A DNA stretch of 64,000 nucleotides. Source: Planctomycetota bacterium. Its GTDB lineage: Bacteria; Planctomycetota; UBA8742; UBA2392. The stretch is from assembly GCA_025993795.1 (NCBI GenBank), contig JAMQHL010000019.1:1-64000 (forward strand). The letters run 5' to 3'. Shown one piece after another: positions 41,298-51,054 of the stretch. The position numbers and the translations under genes are program-made. Every line of letters starts with the position of its first letter. The first letter of the stretch is position 1. The notes beneath the pieces are model-generated. The model searched no databases, was not told the origin of the DNA, and saw only the letters and a list, made by a program, of their open reading frames with translations.

Positions 41298-44200
41298 ATG
41301 CCCCAGGGACGCAAAAGCGGTCTGCGCATGCTGGTCAGCGGCTTTCTGGGCCGTTTTGTCCGGCGTGGGTTCTTTCGCATCGTGCTGTTGATGTTCCTCG
41401 TGGGTGTGGTTCTGCCTTTCGCGGCCCTGCAGGCCATCGCGAACCGATCCAGTGCGAACACACTGCTCGCAGAGGTCGTATCGCAGGTCTTTGACCTGAA
41501 CGTGGCCGACGTAATCTGGGACAAGGACCGAACCACGGTCTCCGGCCCTGATCTCGCGCTCACCGGCAAGATCACCTACCACAATCTCCGCATTCGCCGC
41601 CGTGCTGGCGCCACGCCGCACCCCGCCCGGGCACCTCTGGACTACGACTTTGTCACGATCCCACGTGTCGAGATCTCGTTTGACCTCAAGAAGCTGCCGT
41701 CGCTGCCGGTCACCCGCGTGGAGCTGCCAGAAGGGTTGACGCTTTACTTCAATATTCACAAGGGCACTTGGATTGACCAGACGCTGTTCAAGTTCGCAGA
41801 GGGTGGCGGCGCGTCCCCGGAACTACCCCAGATAATCCTGCACGGGCAGGCGCAGGTGTTTGTGCGCGCGGACGGCATTCTGGTGCCGCCTGAGACCCTG
41901 CCGGCAGGCAAAGACTGGTACGATTTCACGCTCGAGAACCTGGGACTGCTTCCGCACACGCTGGTGCCCGACAGCTACCGCATCAGCGGCAGCGTCTACA
42001 GCAAACAGTTCGGAGACTTTGAGCTTGATGGGTCCGTGGCCCGAAACGGCCAGCGCAACGAGGTGCTCTTTCGCACCTACAAACCACTGCCGCTCGACCG
42101 CACGTATGCGGCCGTGCTTGCACCGGACGTGCGTCAGACAGTAGAGCAGTTCTCGATATCCGCCAAGGCAACACTTGCGGGACGGCTGTTGATTGAGTCA
42201 GGCAAGGACCTTCAGTTTGATGCCGACATCCACGCCTACGACGGGGAAGTCTGTTTCGTGGGGTTTCCGCTTCGGGTCACTGACGTCAGCGCCGACGTCC
42301 AGGTGCGCAACAACAGCATCACCGTGGATGCGATTGGACGCCGCGGCAGCGCGGATGTGCGCGTCGTCGCTGATGTCACTGCCGTGGGCTCTGCCACTGA
42401 AACCGTTCGGCTCACCGTGAACATCGAAGATCTGCTGGTGGACGAGGGATTCCGCCTCGCGCTGCTCAACGCGCGCCTGCAACCCGACAACATGGATTAT
42501 GATACCGGGCTGCCCTATCCGCCCGAGGACTTCGACCCCATGAAGCAAAGCCGCGTCACAGGCTACCCCGAATGGCAGGGCCCGACGCCCTGGGATGGTG
42601 GCCTGCTGTACCCTGACCTGGCAGACATATTTCCTTTCATCAGTCGTGCATTCTGCCCGATCGGACTGGCCGACTTTGAGCTTCGTCTGATCAGCCAGGT
42701 AAAAGGCATCGACCCGGTCACGGGCAAACGACGGATCGATGAGGAACTGAACTGGAAGGTCTTCATCCGCGACGCGACCGCAGCCTTCGTGGGCCTGCCC
42801 GAGCAGGGTGCCGGCTTTCCCATTCCGTTGCACAACGTTTACGGCGTTGTCGAGGGAAAGACCGCGCCCAACCGGGCGGGCACCTACGCCGTGCGCGGAT
42901 ACACACCCGACGAACTCGCGCGACTGGCGCCGGATGCCGTCGAGGGCAAGGCTCTTCAACCGGACGGCCTGACCGGCACACTTCAAAACAGCGGTGAGCG
43001 CGTATGGGTGCTGGCGACATTTGTGGACGACCGGTCGCCGGGGCGAGAGCCGCGACTTACATTGAAGATCAAGACCGAAGGCGTAGATTTCAACGACCGC
43101 ATCCAGACCCGCCTGCCACCCAACGTTCGGAGCGTTGTGGAACCGTTTGCCCCCGCGGGCAAGGTGGACATCCAGAGCGCAACGCTGACGATCTGTCCCA
43201 CCGGCGAAGACAGTATTGACTTCAACTTCACACTGGTCGCGCGCAGCGTCGCGGCGCAGTACCAGTTTCCGGACGCTGCTGAACCGGCGCGTTTTCGGGA
43301 GGTGGCGGGCACGATCACGCTCCGCAGGCAGAACGGCTATGTAGAGCTGTCCAACATGCGCGGAACGCTGGCCGACAGTCGCATCCTGATGAGCCTGAAG
43401 TACCGCGACGACGGGATACCAGAGTTTTCCATTGAATCGGATGACTTTGCCGTCAAGCCCGAGTTGCAGGCGATCCTTCCGCCGGGCGTGGCCGAGGTTT
43501 TGAAACGCTTCGAGCCTCGCGGGTTTGTGCGCATCAAGGTGACCGGCAATCAGGGCACGTCGGCGCCTGACTTTATGAAAGCAGACATCACGTTCCTTGC
43601 CGGCACAGGCGATCGCAAAGGCAGTGTTCGCTTTGACAAGCTTCCGTATGTGCTGACCGATGTTCAGGGGCGGCTGTTCGTTACTGTGAAGCCTTCGCTG
43701 ATCGAAGTGATCGTCCGTGACTTCACGGGTGTCGGAACCGAGAACCCAAAGACCGGTGAGAAGGCCTCCGTGCAGGTCAGCGGCCACGTGCTGGTGCCCT
43801 ATGTCGAGGCTGCCGGCGGTACAGAAGGGGCCGAACCGATGCCTCCGGGCGAATTGCCGATTGTTGATATCAGCGTTCGCGCCACGCGTCTGCCCGTTGA
43901 TGCGCAACTGCTGACGGCGTTGACGCCAATCTTCAAGGAAGGCGTGCCCGAGGGGCAGAAGCCGCGAATCATTGAGTTCGTCGAAGAGCTGAACACAGAG
44001 GGCACGATCGGCGTGGAAGGCCGCCTGATCGTTGATGACAAGGGCGAGATGGACTGGCGCTTCGAGATCAATCTCGAGGGTACGGGCGTCAGGTTCAAAC
44101 ACTTCCCGCTGCCGATCGACGCATTGTACGGCGCCGTGATTGTCGACGGCCGCGAGATCCACATGCGCAACGTCACGGGCCGTGCCGAGACGGGAAGCAT

Positions 44201-45281
44201 GACACTGCATGAAGCCGGCTATACCGAAAAAGACGGATGGTGGGTGTCAATCAGCGGACGTGAACTCGACTTCACGAACCCGACGCTGCGCCGCGCGCTG
44301 CCAGAAGCGCTTCGCAATTCCCTGACCAAGCTAAACCCGGTCGGCGTGTTTGATGTGGATGTCCACCTCGCCGGCAAGGACGAGTACATGGCCTATCAGC
44401 TTTCGCTCGATACCCGCAAAACTGCCGTGGACCTTGGCCTGCACTTTGACGACATGACGGCGCGATTTGACGTCGAAGGCATGATCGAGGGCGATGTTCG
44501 ACGCATGAACGGGTCGGTGTTCGTGAAGGAAGTCTTCTTCAAGAAGGCGCGTTTTGACCGCGTGACCAGCAGCGTGCAGTACTTTGGAGACCGCCTCGAG
44601 TTCCCGAACTTGCGCGGCTACTTCTATGACGGGTGGCTGGAAGGGCGCTTCGGCATGGAAGGCGACGACTACGCAGGAGAAATCAGCATCCGCGCAGCAG
44701 ACCTGAAACAGTTGGGCGAAACCGCATTCCCGGATGCGGGCGAATTGCTGGGGGCGATGGACGCCGAAGTGCGTTTCTACTCAAAGCCCGATGCTGAGGG
44801 CCAGATTGGCCGGGGTCGTGTTGACGTCCAGCCATTCGATCGCAGAAGCGCCGACCCCGCCCGAAATGTGTGCAAGCTGGCGCCGGTGCCGCTTTTCAAC
44901 ACGATCGCGGCAGTCACGGGCAGCGAGTCAAACTTTGATGAAGGCCACGTGTTTTTCTGGCTGGGGGAAGACCGGATTACGATTCGGGAAATGGACTTCG
45001 TGTCCGACAGTGCGCGCATCGAGACTTTCGGCGGCGACGACGAGAACTACATCATGTACGGCACGGCGCAGATGCGCATGAAGCTGTTCTTTACGCTGGC
45101 GCCGCGAAGCCCGCTGCCGCTGCCGCTGTTGCAGGAAGTGCTTGATCTGCTGAAGCAGATTCTGTTTCCGCTGTATGTGACCGGCACGCTGAATGATCCA
45201 AACGTCGAACCATTCAGCCTCAGCGTGCGCGATATTGAACGCGCGCAGGACAGATTTCCGCGAAGGCCTGAGGGCGGGTAG
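41298..45281 (+). CDS. AsmA/TamB-like large envelope protein
   Basis: The 1327-residue protein has one N-terminal transmembrane helix (about 25-50, FFRIVLLMFLVGVVLPFAAL) and a very long extracytoplasmic region of beta-rich repeats with low sequence identity. The C-terminal 150 residues (GRGRVDVQPFDRR, LAPVPLFNTIAAV, then PLYVTGTLNDPNVEPF) match the end region of AsmA-like/DUF3971 proteins. Such proteins span the periplasm and are thought to move or regulate lipids between membranes. It is consistent with the LptF/G permease. The rsmD start lies 52 bases downstream, so they may be cotranscribed. The ATG is the first in frame; the earlier region is AT-richer. Confidence 0.7.
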   Translation: MPQGRKSGLRMLVSGFLGRFVRRGFFRIVLLMFLVGVVLPFAALQAIANRSSANTLLAEVVSQVFDLNVADVIWDKDRTTVSGPDLALTGKITYHNLRIRRRAGATPHPARAPLDYDFVTIPRVEISFDLKKLPSLPVTRVELPEGLTLYFNIHKGTWIDQTLFKFAEGGGASPELPQIILHGQAQVFVRADGILVPPETLPAGKDWYDFTLENLGLLPHTLVPDSYRISGSVYSKQFGDFELDGSVARNGQRNEVLFRTYKPLPLDRTYAAVLAPDVRQTVEQFSISAKATLAGRLLIESGKDLQFDADIHAYDGEVCFVGFPLRVTDVSADVQVRNNSITVDAIGRRGSADVRVVADVTAVGSATETVRLTVNIEDLLVDEGFRLALLNARLQPDNMDYDTGLPYPPEDFDPMKQSRVTGYPEWQGPTPWDGGLLYPDLADIFPFISRAFCPIGLADFELRLISQVKGIDPVTGKRRIDEELNWKVFIRDATAAFVGLPEQGAGFPIPLHNVYGVVEGKTAPNRAGTYAVRGYTPDELARLAPDAVEGKALQPDGLTGTLQNSGERVWVLATFVDDRSPGREPRLTLKIKTEGVDFNDRIQTRLPPNVRSVVEPFAPAGKVDIQSATLTICPTGEDSIDFNFTLVARSVAAQYQFPDAAEPARFREVAGTITLRRQNGYVELSNMRGTLADSRILMSLKYRDDGIPEFSIESDDFAVKPELQAILPPGVAEVLKRFEPRGFVRIKVTGNQGTSAPDFMKADITFLAGTGDRKGSVRFDKLPYVLTDVQGRLFVTVKPSLIEVIVRDFTGVGTENPKTGEKASVQVSGHVLVPYVEAAGGTEGAEPMPPGELPIVDISVRATRLPVDAQLLTALTPIFKEGVPEGQKPRIIEFVEELNTEGTIGVEGRLIVDDKGEMDWRFEINLEGTGVRFKHFPLPIDALYGAVIVDGREIHMRNVTGRAETGSMTLHEAGYTEKDGWWVSISGRELDFTNPTLRRALPEALRNSLTKLNPVGVFDVDVHLAGKDEYMAYQLSLDTRKTAVDLGLHFDDMTARFDVEGMIEGDVRRMNGSVFVKEVFFKKARFDRVTSSVQYFGDRLEFPNLRGYFYDGWLEGRFGMEGDDYAGEISIRAADLKQLGETAFPDAGELLGAMDAEVRFYSKPDAEGQIGRGRVDVQPFDRRSADPARNVCKLAPVPLFNTIAAVTGSESNFDEGHVFFWLGEDRITIREMDFVSDSARIETFGGDDENYIMYGTAQMRMKLFFTLAPRSPLPLPLLQEVLDLLKQILFPLYVTGTLNDPNVEPFSLSVRDIERAQDRFPRRPEGG

Positions 45282-45333
45282 TCCGCCGCCGCGTGCTCAG
45301 CGTTCAAATCCGTCTGTTCTGCCTGCAACCAAG

Positions 45334-45954
45334 ATGCCTAGGCGCCGTCCAAAACCTCAGCCCGACGAAACTGCGGGCACAGTCCGTATCAGCAGCGGAG
45401 AGTTTCGCGGCCGCGAGATTGAGTGCCCGCAGACGGGCGACGTGCGCCCTATGCTTTCGCGCACGCGCATGGCGCTGTTCAACGTGCTCGGCGATGACCT
45501 GCATGACGCCGTTGTCTGGGATTGCTTTGCCGGCAGCGGGCTGCTGGGCATCGAAGCGGTCAGTCGCGGCGCGGGCTATTGCGTGTTCGTCGAGCGCGCG
45601 GCTGTTCATGCGCGGGTGGTGCAGAACAACCTTGCAGCGCTGGGTCTGCGCGAGCGTACCTTGCTGATCCGGGGCAGCGTGTTCGAGCTGATCAAGGCGG
45701 GGGCGCCGCCGCTTCCGCACACGCCCGCCGATGTTCTGCTTCTTGACCCGCCCCATGCCATGATTGCCGAGCGCCCGGGCCTTTTCTGGCCGTGGCTCGA
45801 GTGCCTGCACGAGACACCCCTTGCCGCGCGCGGAACCCTGGCATGCATTGGACACCCCGCTGAACTGACCTTGCCGGAGCAGGCAGGGCAGTTCCGTGTC
45901 GCCGACAGCCGAAGCTACGGCACCGTGGCATTCACGATTCTGGCTTGCCACTGA
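45334..45954 (+). CDS. rsmD: 16S rRNA (guanine966-N2)-methyltransferase, RsmD family
   Basis: RsmD methylates G966 of 16S rRNA during 30S assembly. The 206-residue product has RISSGEFRGREI and RPMLSRTRMALFNVL near the N-terminus and the SAM motif VWDCFAGSGLLGIEAVSRGA. The active motif, usually DPPF/Y, reads DPPH in VLLLDPPHAM. The H could be a tolerated variant or a functional change. A basic N-terminal tail (MPRRRPK) precedes the domain. The ATG is preferred over earlier in-frame starts because the family begins shortly after it. rlmN follows 30 bases downstream; both modify rRNA. Confidence 0.85.
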   Translation: MPRRRPKPQPDETAGTVRISSGEFRGREIECPQTGDVRPMLSRTRMALFNVLGDDLHDAVVWDCFAGSGLLGIEAVSRGAGYCVFVERAAVHARVVQNNLAALGLRERTLLIRGSVFELIKAGAPPLPHTPADVLLLDPPHAMIAERPGLFWPWLECLHETPLAARGTLACIGHPAELTLPEQAGQFRVADSRSYGTVAFTILACH

Positions 45955-45984
45955 GCCCTTACGCATGGGCCTTTGGTCGTTACG

Positions 45985-47058
45985 ATGCACGCGATGTCAG
46001 ACTCCGCATTATCCCGGAATTCACTGATCGGTATGGACCCGGTTCAACTCAAGGCAGCCGTGGTCGCGGCTGGCGGGAAGGCGTTTGCCGGCAAACAGCT
46101 TGCCGAGTGGCTGTACGAAAAACGTGTTTCCGACTTCGACGAGATGACCAATCTTGCCAAGGACCTGCGGGCGCAGCTTGCCTCGCGCTTTCAACTGCTG
46201 ACAAGTGCAGTGGTTGCCCGCGAAGAGTCCGGCGAAGGCACGACCAAGCTCGGCATCAGGCTTCAGGATGGCTTGATCATTGAGGCCGTGTTGATGCGCG
46301 AGAGCGACCGCCTGACGGCCTGCATATCGACGCAAGCAGGCTGCGCGATGGGCTGCCGGTTTTGCGCCTCGGGCCAGTTGGGTCTCAGGCGACACCTGAC
46401 AGCCGGGGAAATCCTGGAGCAGTTCTTTCACCTTGCCGCCGTCGTACGGCAGGAGTCACCCGACGGCTGGCTCACGAACGTCGTGGTGATGGGTATGGGT
46501 GAGCCGTTGCACAACTTTGACGGCTTGATGGGCGCTTTGACAATCCTGAACGCGGATTGGGGTTTTCGTTTCGGCGCGCGGCGCGTCACTGTCAGCACGG
46601 TGGGCCTGCCAGACCACATTCGCCAGTTGGCCGAGCAAGGCTATCAGTTCAACCTGGCGATCAGTCTTCACGCCACGAGCGACGAGCAGCGAACGGCGCT
46701 GATCCCTACCAACGTTGCCAGCGGTCTCAGAAAGATCCTGGAAGCCGCCAGGTACTATTTCGAAACCACGAACCGGGAAGTGACGTTCGAGTACACGCTG
46801 GTAGGAGAAGCAAACGATACCGGCGACGACGCGCACAGGCTGGCGGCCCTGCTGTACGGCTTTCCGCGTGCCAACGTGAACCTGATCCCGATGAATCCGG
46901 TCAAAGACAGCGGGTTGAAAGAGCCGACGGACGAAAGTGTCGACCAGTTCGCCGCGATCTTGCAGGATGCAGGCGTGAACGTGCACGTGCGCCGAAAGCG
47001 GGGGCGAAGGGTGCAAGCGGCCTGCGGGCAGTTGAGACTGAGGCTGGAGGCGAAGTAG
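45985..47058 (+). CDS. rlmN: Dual-specificity 23S rRNA/tRNA adenine-C2 methyltransferase RlmN
   Basis: This radical SAM enzyme methylates C2 of A2503 in 23S rRNA and A37 in tRNA. The 357-residue product has the radical SAM cluster CxxxCxxC (CAMGCRFC, residues 120-127), the upstream conserved cysteine of TACISTQ (113) and the catalytic C-terminal cysteine in QAACGQLR. GMGEPLHNFD and NLAISLHATSDEQR are present. All catalytic residues are intact. No Shine-Dalgarno is clear; an ATG 9 bases downstream is an alternative start. It lies 30 bases after rsmD and 78 bases before DUF58. Confidence 0.93.
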   Translation: MHAMSDSALSRNSLIGMDPVQLKAAVVAAGGKAFAGKQLAEWLYEKRVSDFDEMTNLAKDLRAQLASRFQLLTSAVVAREESGEGTTKLGIRLQDGLIIEAVLMRESDRLTACISTQAGCAMGCRFCASGQLGLRRHLTAGEILEQFFHLAAVVRQESPDGWLTNVVVMGMGEPLHNFDGLMGALTILNADWGFRFGARRVTVSTVGLPDHIRQLAEQGYQFNLAISLHATSDEQRTALIPTNVASGLRKILEAARYYFETTNREVTFEYTLVGEANDTGDDAHRLAALLYGFPRANVNLIPMNPVKDSGLKEPTDESVDQFAAILQDAGVNVHVRRKRGRRVQAACGQLRLRLEAK

Positions 47059-47092
47059 GGAGATTTCAGTTGTCAGCATGAACATGCGAGCC

Positions 47093-47136
47093 CGGTGCGC
47101 GGAACCCGGACCCAGGAACTCGGAACCCAGAACGCG
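47093..47136. repeat. Dispersed GGAACCCGG repeat immediately before DUF58
   Basis: GCGCGGAACCCGGACCCAGG and GGAACTCGGAACCC is a reverse-complement relative of the block near 1.27 kb. It ends within a few bases of the DUF58 ATG and therefore occupies the position of its ribosome-binding site. Confidence 0.6.
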
Positions 47137-48021
47137 ATGTCCAAAGTGTCTGACATCTTCACAGGCGCGCTGCTGGAATCGCTTACGCGATTTGAGCTCA
47201 CCGTGCGCACCCTGACGTCGTCCGGCATTCGCGGCGAGCGGCGATCCAGGCGCAAAGGCGGCGGCACCGAGTACGCCGACCATCGCGAGTACACCCACGG
47301 CGACGACCTCCGGCGCCTCGATTGGCACGCGCTGGCCCGGCTGGACCAGATGCTGATTCGCCTCTACGCCGCAGAAGAAACCTTGCCACTGGAGGTCGTG
47401 CTCGACACCAGTGCCAGCATGGACTTTGGCGATCCGACCAAGTATGTGACAGCCGCACGGATCGGTTGCGTGCTGGCCCAGATCTCGCTGCTGCACGCGA
47501 CGCCGGTCATGTGGCGGTTTGCCGGCGGCAAGCAGCTTGAGCCCGTCCGCCTTTCCGCACGGAACGACATCGGGCGTGTGTTGCGCGTGCTGGATGAGCT
47601 GCAGCCGGATGGCCCCTGCGCACTCGGTGAAACACTGCGCCGCAGCGCGCTGCACGGGCCGCGCAAGCGCTCGCTTGTGGTCCTGACCGATGGGTATGAC
47701 CGGGCCGAGTTGCATCCGGCAATTCGCGCCTGCCGCGCCGCCGGCACCGAAGTCTACGTCATGCTCGTCCTTTCGCCTGAAGAGGCCGACCCCGGACTGC
47801 GGGGCGAGTTCACTTTCATCGATGCTGAGTCCGGCAGGGAAAGCGGTATCGTCCTTGACGGGTCAACGCTGAAACGGTACCGCAAGCTGCTAGCGGAGTT
47901 TCGGCAGGAGTGGCTTGGGTTCAGCCGCGCAACCGGCACGGTGTGCATGGAGTTCAGCAGCGCACAGGAAATCGGCCCGGAGCTGTTTCGCTCGCTGGCG
48001 CAAGGCGGGCTGATCGCATAA
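47137..48021 (+). CDS. DUF58 domain protein (vWA-like)
   Basis: The 294-residue protein has the DUF58 signature: ADHREYTHGDDLRRLDWHALARLDQMLIRLY, given here in parts, then EVVLDTSASMDFG with a MIDAS-like DxSxS. DUF58 proteins often pair with MoxR AAA+ ATPases and membrane vWA proteins in envelope stress or maturation modules; none of these is adjacent here. There is no transmembrane segment, so it is cytoplasmic or peripheral. A dispersed repeat sits directly before the ATG, so the Shine-Dalgarno is unclear; an earlier in-frame start would add 14 codons from within the repeat. Confidence 0.88.
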   Translation: MSKVSDIFTGALLESLTRFELTVRTLTSSGIRGERRSRRKGGGTEYADHREYTHGDDLRRLDWHALARLDQMLIRLYAAEETLPLEVVLDTSASMDFGDPTKYVTAARIGCVLAQISLLHATPVMWRFAGGKQLEPVRLSARNDIGRVLRVLDELQPDGPCALGETLRRSALHGPRKRSLVVLTDGYDRAELHPAIRACRAAGTEVYVMLVLSPEEADPGLRGEFTFIDAESGRESGIVLDGSTLKRYRKLLAEFRQEWLGFSRATGTVCMEFSSAQEIGPELFRSLAQGGLIA

Positions 48022-48036
48022 TCCCGATTGCGGCTG

Positions 48037-49236
48037 CTAGAGTTTCGGACGCTGTTTGAAGGCGTGGGTCAGCTGGTTCAGGCGGCGCAGCTCCAGATAC
48101 CCCGCAACACTGGTGGCGGGGATCCCGCCCTGCATGTGGCGGCGTGACGCCGCGCTGTCATAAATGCTGAACTCGCTGTGGCGCGCCAGCACGCGCGCCG
48201 CACCCTTGAACAACTGTATTCTGACGGTGCCCGAAACGTACTCCTGCGTCTCACGAAAGAACGCGTCGAGCCCTTCGCGCAGCTTGGTAAACCACTGGCT
48301 GTCATAGACCAGCTTGGCGTAGCGCGCGCTGAGCAGCGGCTTCAACTCCATGGTTTCGGCATCGAGCGTCAGCGTCTCAAGCTCGTCGTGGGCCAGGTGC
48401 AGCACGTGGGCAGCGGGGGCCTCGTAAACCTCGCGGCTCTTGAAGCCGAGAATGCGGTCTTCAATCGTGTCCATGCGTCCCACGCCGTGGCGGGAAGCGA
48501 TGGTCTGCAACTCCTCGACCAGTTCCACCGCCTGGTACTTCTTGCCGTTCAGGGCCACGGGTTCGCCCTGGTGAAAGCGGATCTCGATTTCCTCGGGCTG
48601 GTCGGGCGCCTTCACAGGGTCTGACGTAATCTGGTAGACGTACTCCGGCGCCGGAACATTGGGGTCTTCAAGCTCGCCGGCGCTGCTGCGCACGCCCCAC
48701 AGGTTGCGGTCGCTGGAGTAGTTGCGCTCCGCACCGGCACCCTGCGGCAGCCGATTCTGTTGCAGATAGCCGATTACCTGTTCGCGCGTGTTCAGGCCCC
48801 ACTCGCGCATGGGTGCGATGCACTCGATTTCGGGGTCCAGGGCCGCGACAGCGCACTCGAAGCGAAACTGGTCGTTGCCCTTGGGGGGGGCGCCGTGCGC
48901 GACATAGCGAGCACCTTCTTCCCGGGCCAGCGTCACCATCTCGGTGGCAATCAGCGGGCGTGACAACGCGGCAGACAGGTAGTACGCGCTTTCGTAGCGG
49001 GCGCCGGCCTTCAACGCCTTAAAACAGTACTGCTTGATAAAGGTGCGGCGCCGGTCAATGGCGTGCACAGCGTCGGCGCCGGCTTCAATGGCGCGTTCGC
49101 CGACATCATCAAAGTCGCCGCCCTGGCCGATGTTCAGCGACAACGCGACCACCTTCAAGCCGCGAACCCGCTTGAGCCAATGAAGCGCGGCGGTGGTGTC
49201 TAACCCGCCGGAATAGGCCATGACGACCTTTTCCAT
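48037..49236 (-). CDS. argG: Argininosuccinate synthase
   Basis: ArgG joins citrulline and aspartate with ATP in arginine synthesis. The 399-residue product has the ATP pyrophosphatase loop AYSGGLDTT at 6-14, SLNIGQGGDF, and the C-terminal catalytic core (GVGRMDTIEDRILGFKSREVYE-like, in parts). The second family signature, usually GxTGKGNDQ, reads GAPPKGNDQ: the substrate-contacting Thr and Gly are both Pro, within an eight-C run that may be miscalled. The ATG begins just before EKVVMAYSGG. It lies 42 bases downstream of the TPR lipoprotein on the same strand. No other arginine gene is present. Confidence 0.92.
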   Translation of the reverse strand: MEKVVMAYSGGLDTTAALHWLKRVRGLKVVALSLNIGQGGDFDDVGERAIEAGADAVHAIDRRRTFIKQYCFKALKAGARYESAYYLSAALSRPLIATEMVTLAREEGARYVAHGAPPKGNDQFRFECAVAALDPEIECIAPMREWGLNTREQVIGYLQQNRLPQGAGAERNYSSDRNLWGVRSSAGELEDPNVPAPEYVYQITSDPVKAPDQPEEIEIRFHQGEPVALNGKKYQAVELVEELQTIASRHGVGRMDTIEDRILGFKSREVYEAPAAHVLHLAHDELETLTLDAETMELKPLLSARYAKLVYDSQWFTKLREGLDAFFRETQEYVSGTVRIQLFKGAARVLARHSEFSIYDSAASRRHMQGGIPATSVAGYLELRRLNQLTHAFKQRPKL

Positions 49237-49278
49237 GGGCGTGAAGATAGCAGGCGGCACGTGGGGGTCAAACGAACG

Positions 49279-50922
49279 CTAGCGGTCAGTGGATTCACCG
49301 GCGCCTGCGGTTCGACGCAGCCACATCTCGCATTGTGAAATGCGCTGGCGCGCGAGGTTGCGTCGGCCCAGGTCTTCGGTGATTGAACTGTCCTTGAGGA
49401 ACGCCTGGTACGAAAACTTCGCGTCTTCCCAGCGCGAGTCGTTGTAGTAGGCCGTTGCCTTGATCAGGTGATGAACCGGGTCGTTCGGGCGCAGGCTTTT
49501 CAGGTCCTCGGCAAAGCGCACGGCAAGTTGCGTGTCACGGTTCTGGAACAGCGGTTCAATGCACAGCACTGCGGCTTCCAGGAGCATGCTCGCGCGCATG
49601 TTGCGCTCTTCGACAATCAACTCTTCCATCGTCGCCCGGTAGCGCGCGACGAGGTCCACGAGAAACGGGTTGCTGTTTTCGTCGTTGAAGTCCGTTTCGT
49701 CTTTGCGCGTGATGCGCAGTTTCTCGAATTCCTGGTGCCGACGAACAAAGCTCTTGGTGTATGCGAGTGCGTCGCCGTAATTGCGCCTGGACTCTTCTTT
49801 CTCCCATGACTTGAACGCGTCAGATACGAAAATTCTGCGCGCCTCGCCCTCGACGTTTTCCCACTTGGTGCCGGCTTTGATGGCCTGCAACTTGGCTTGC
49901 TCCATGGCCGTGTCCAGAAAGAACGCGCCGAAGCTCTGGTACACAAAGACAAGGTCGCGCTGGGCCCAGAAGTAATCCGGGCGCTCCTTGGTCAGCGACA
50001 GAAATCCGTCCCGGGCCGCCTGCAGCTTCGTCAGCGCCTCCATGCGCCAGTACTGGCGAACCTGGCCCCAGCTATCTGTAACTGCCACGAGGTCTCTTTC
50101 GATGCCGGTCGCAATGTCTTTGTCCATCTGATTGGCGCGCAGCGCGCTGTCCAGCGAAGCCCCAACATCAAGCAGTTTCAGCGACTCTTCACCTTCGCTG
50201 AGTTCGCCCAGCCAAGGCGCGTTCTTCTCGCGATCTTCGTTGAACATCTTGGAACGCGAGATGTCCTTGAACATGTAGTGAAGCGCCAGCATCTTGTCGC
50301 GGTTGGTTGTGAACGTTCGAAACTTGCGTCCGGCTTCGCGCAGCAGTTCAGCGCACTCAGACTCGGTCGGTGCAAGCGCCGCCTTGCGGACATCTTCACG
50401 AATACTGAACAGACTGATCGTGCCCTGTCCCAGGGAATCGGCCTTCATCACCATGTCGGCGTGCAGCCGGAAACTGGCCAGCGAAATGCCAAGCCGCGCG
50501 CGGAAGTCGCGCTCGAGCAGGGCCAACACCTTGTTGAACTTGGTCAGCGCGCCTTCAAGCTTGCCGTGGTCCTTGACGAAGTAATCCTCAATACGGTTGA
50601 TCTGCAGCAGCACGTAGGCCTGGATGTTGATGGCCATGGCCAGGTCTTCCACCGGGTATTCGAACTCGCGGATCAGTCTCTCGGCTGTTTCGGCCCAGCG
50701 CATTGCGACGACGTAGTGGCCGTCGTCATAGGACTGCTTGGCTTCCTGCAATGCGTTGGAGATTCGAATCGGTGGATCGGTGACCGGGCTTGCGCCATTG
50801 TCCGGGTCCAGCGGATTTACGCGAAGGTCGGCGGCTTCGGATTCAGTCGAAGTCGTGCAAGCGGTCAGCATAAGGCCGAAAAAGATCGCAGCCAGAACGG
50901 CGTGTAAGTTGCGCATGGGCAT
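49279..50922 (-). CDS. Lipoprotein with TPR-like helical repeats
   Basis: The 547-residue product has a lipoprotein signal: an N-terminal hydrophobic stretch then LTAC (MPMRNLHAVLAAIFFGLM, then LTAC), so it is anchored in a membrane. The mature part is all-helical with irregular TPR-like pairs (about 60-130, 400-530), including SRWEDAKFSYQAFLKD near the end. No catalytic motif is present. It may serve as an envelope scaffold. The codon choice and position give no functional link to argG downstream. The start could be either of two ATGs two codons apart; neither has a strong Shine-Dalgarno. Confidence 0.75.
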   Translation of the reverse strand: MPMRNLHAVLAAIFFGLMLTACTTSTESEAADLRVNPLDPDNGASPVTDPPIRISNALQEAKQSYDDGHYVVAMRWAETAERLIREFEYPVEDLAMAINIQAYVLLQINRIEDYFVKDHGKLEGALTKFNKVLALLERDFRARLGISLASFRLHADMVMKADSLGQGTISLFSIREDVRKAALAPTESECAELLREAGRKFRTFTTNRDKMLALHYMFKDISRSKMFNEDREKNAPWLGELSEGEESLKLLDVGASLDSALRANQMDKDIATGIERDLVAVTDSWGQVRQYWRMEALTKLQAARDGFLSLTKERPDYFWAQRDLVFVYQSFGAFFLDTAMEQAKLQAIKAGTKWENVEGEARRIFVSDAFKSWEKEESRRNYGDALAYTKSFVRRHQEFEKLRITRKDETDFNDENSNPFLVDLVARYRATMEELIVEERNMRASMLLEAAVLCIEPLFQNRDTQLAVRFAEDLKSLRPNDPVHHLIKATAYYNDSRWEDAKFSYQAFLKDSSITEDLGRRNLARQRISQCEMWLRRTAGAGESTDR

Positions 50923-51054
50923 ATTCAATGCGGGGCGACTGCGGGGTCAAAGCGCCAATATAGGGCACCGGTGTGTCGGTTTCTAGCCTAAAGCACGTTG
51001 ACTACGGGTTCGGAAGGGCTTACCCTGAACCCTCCCCCGGCAGACCCCTCGGCA

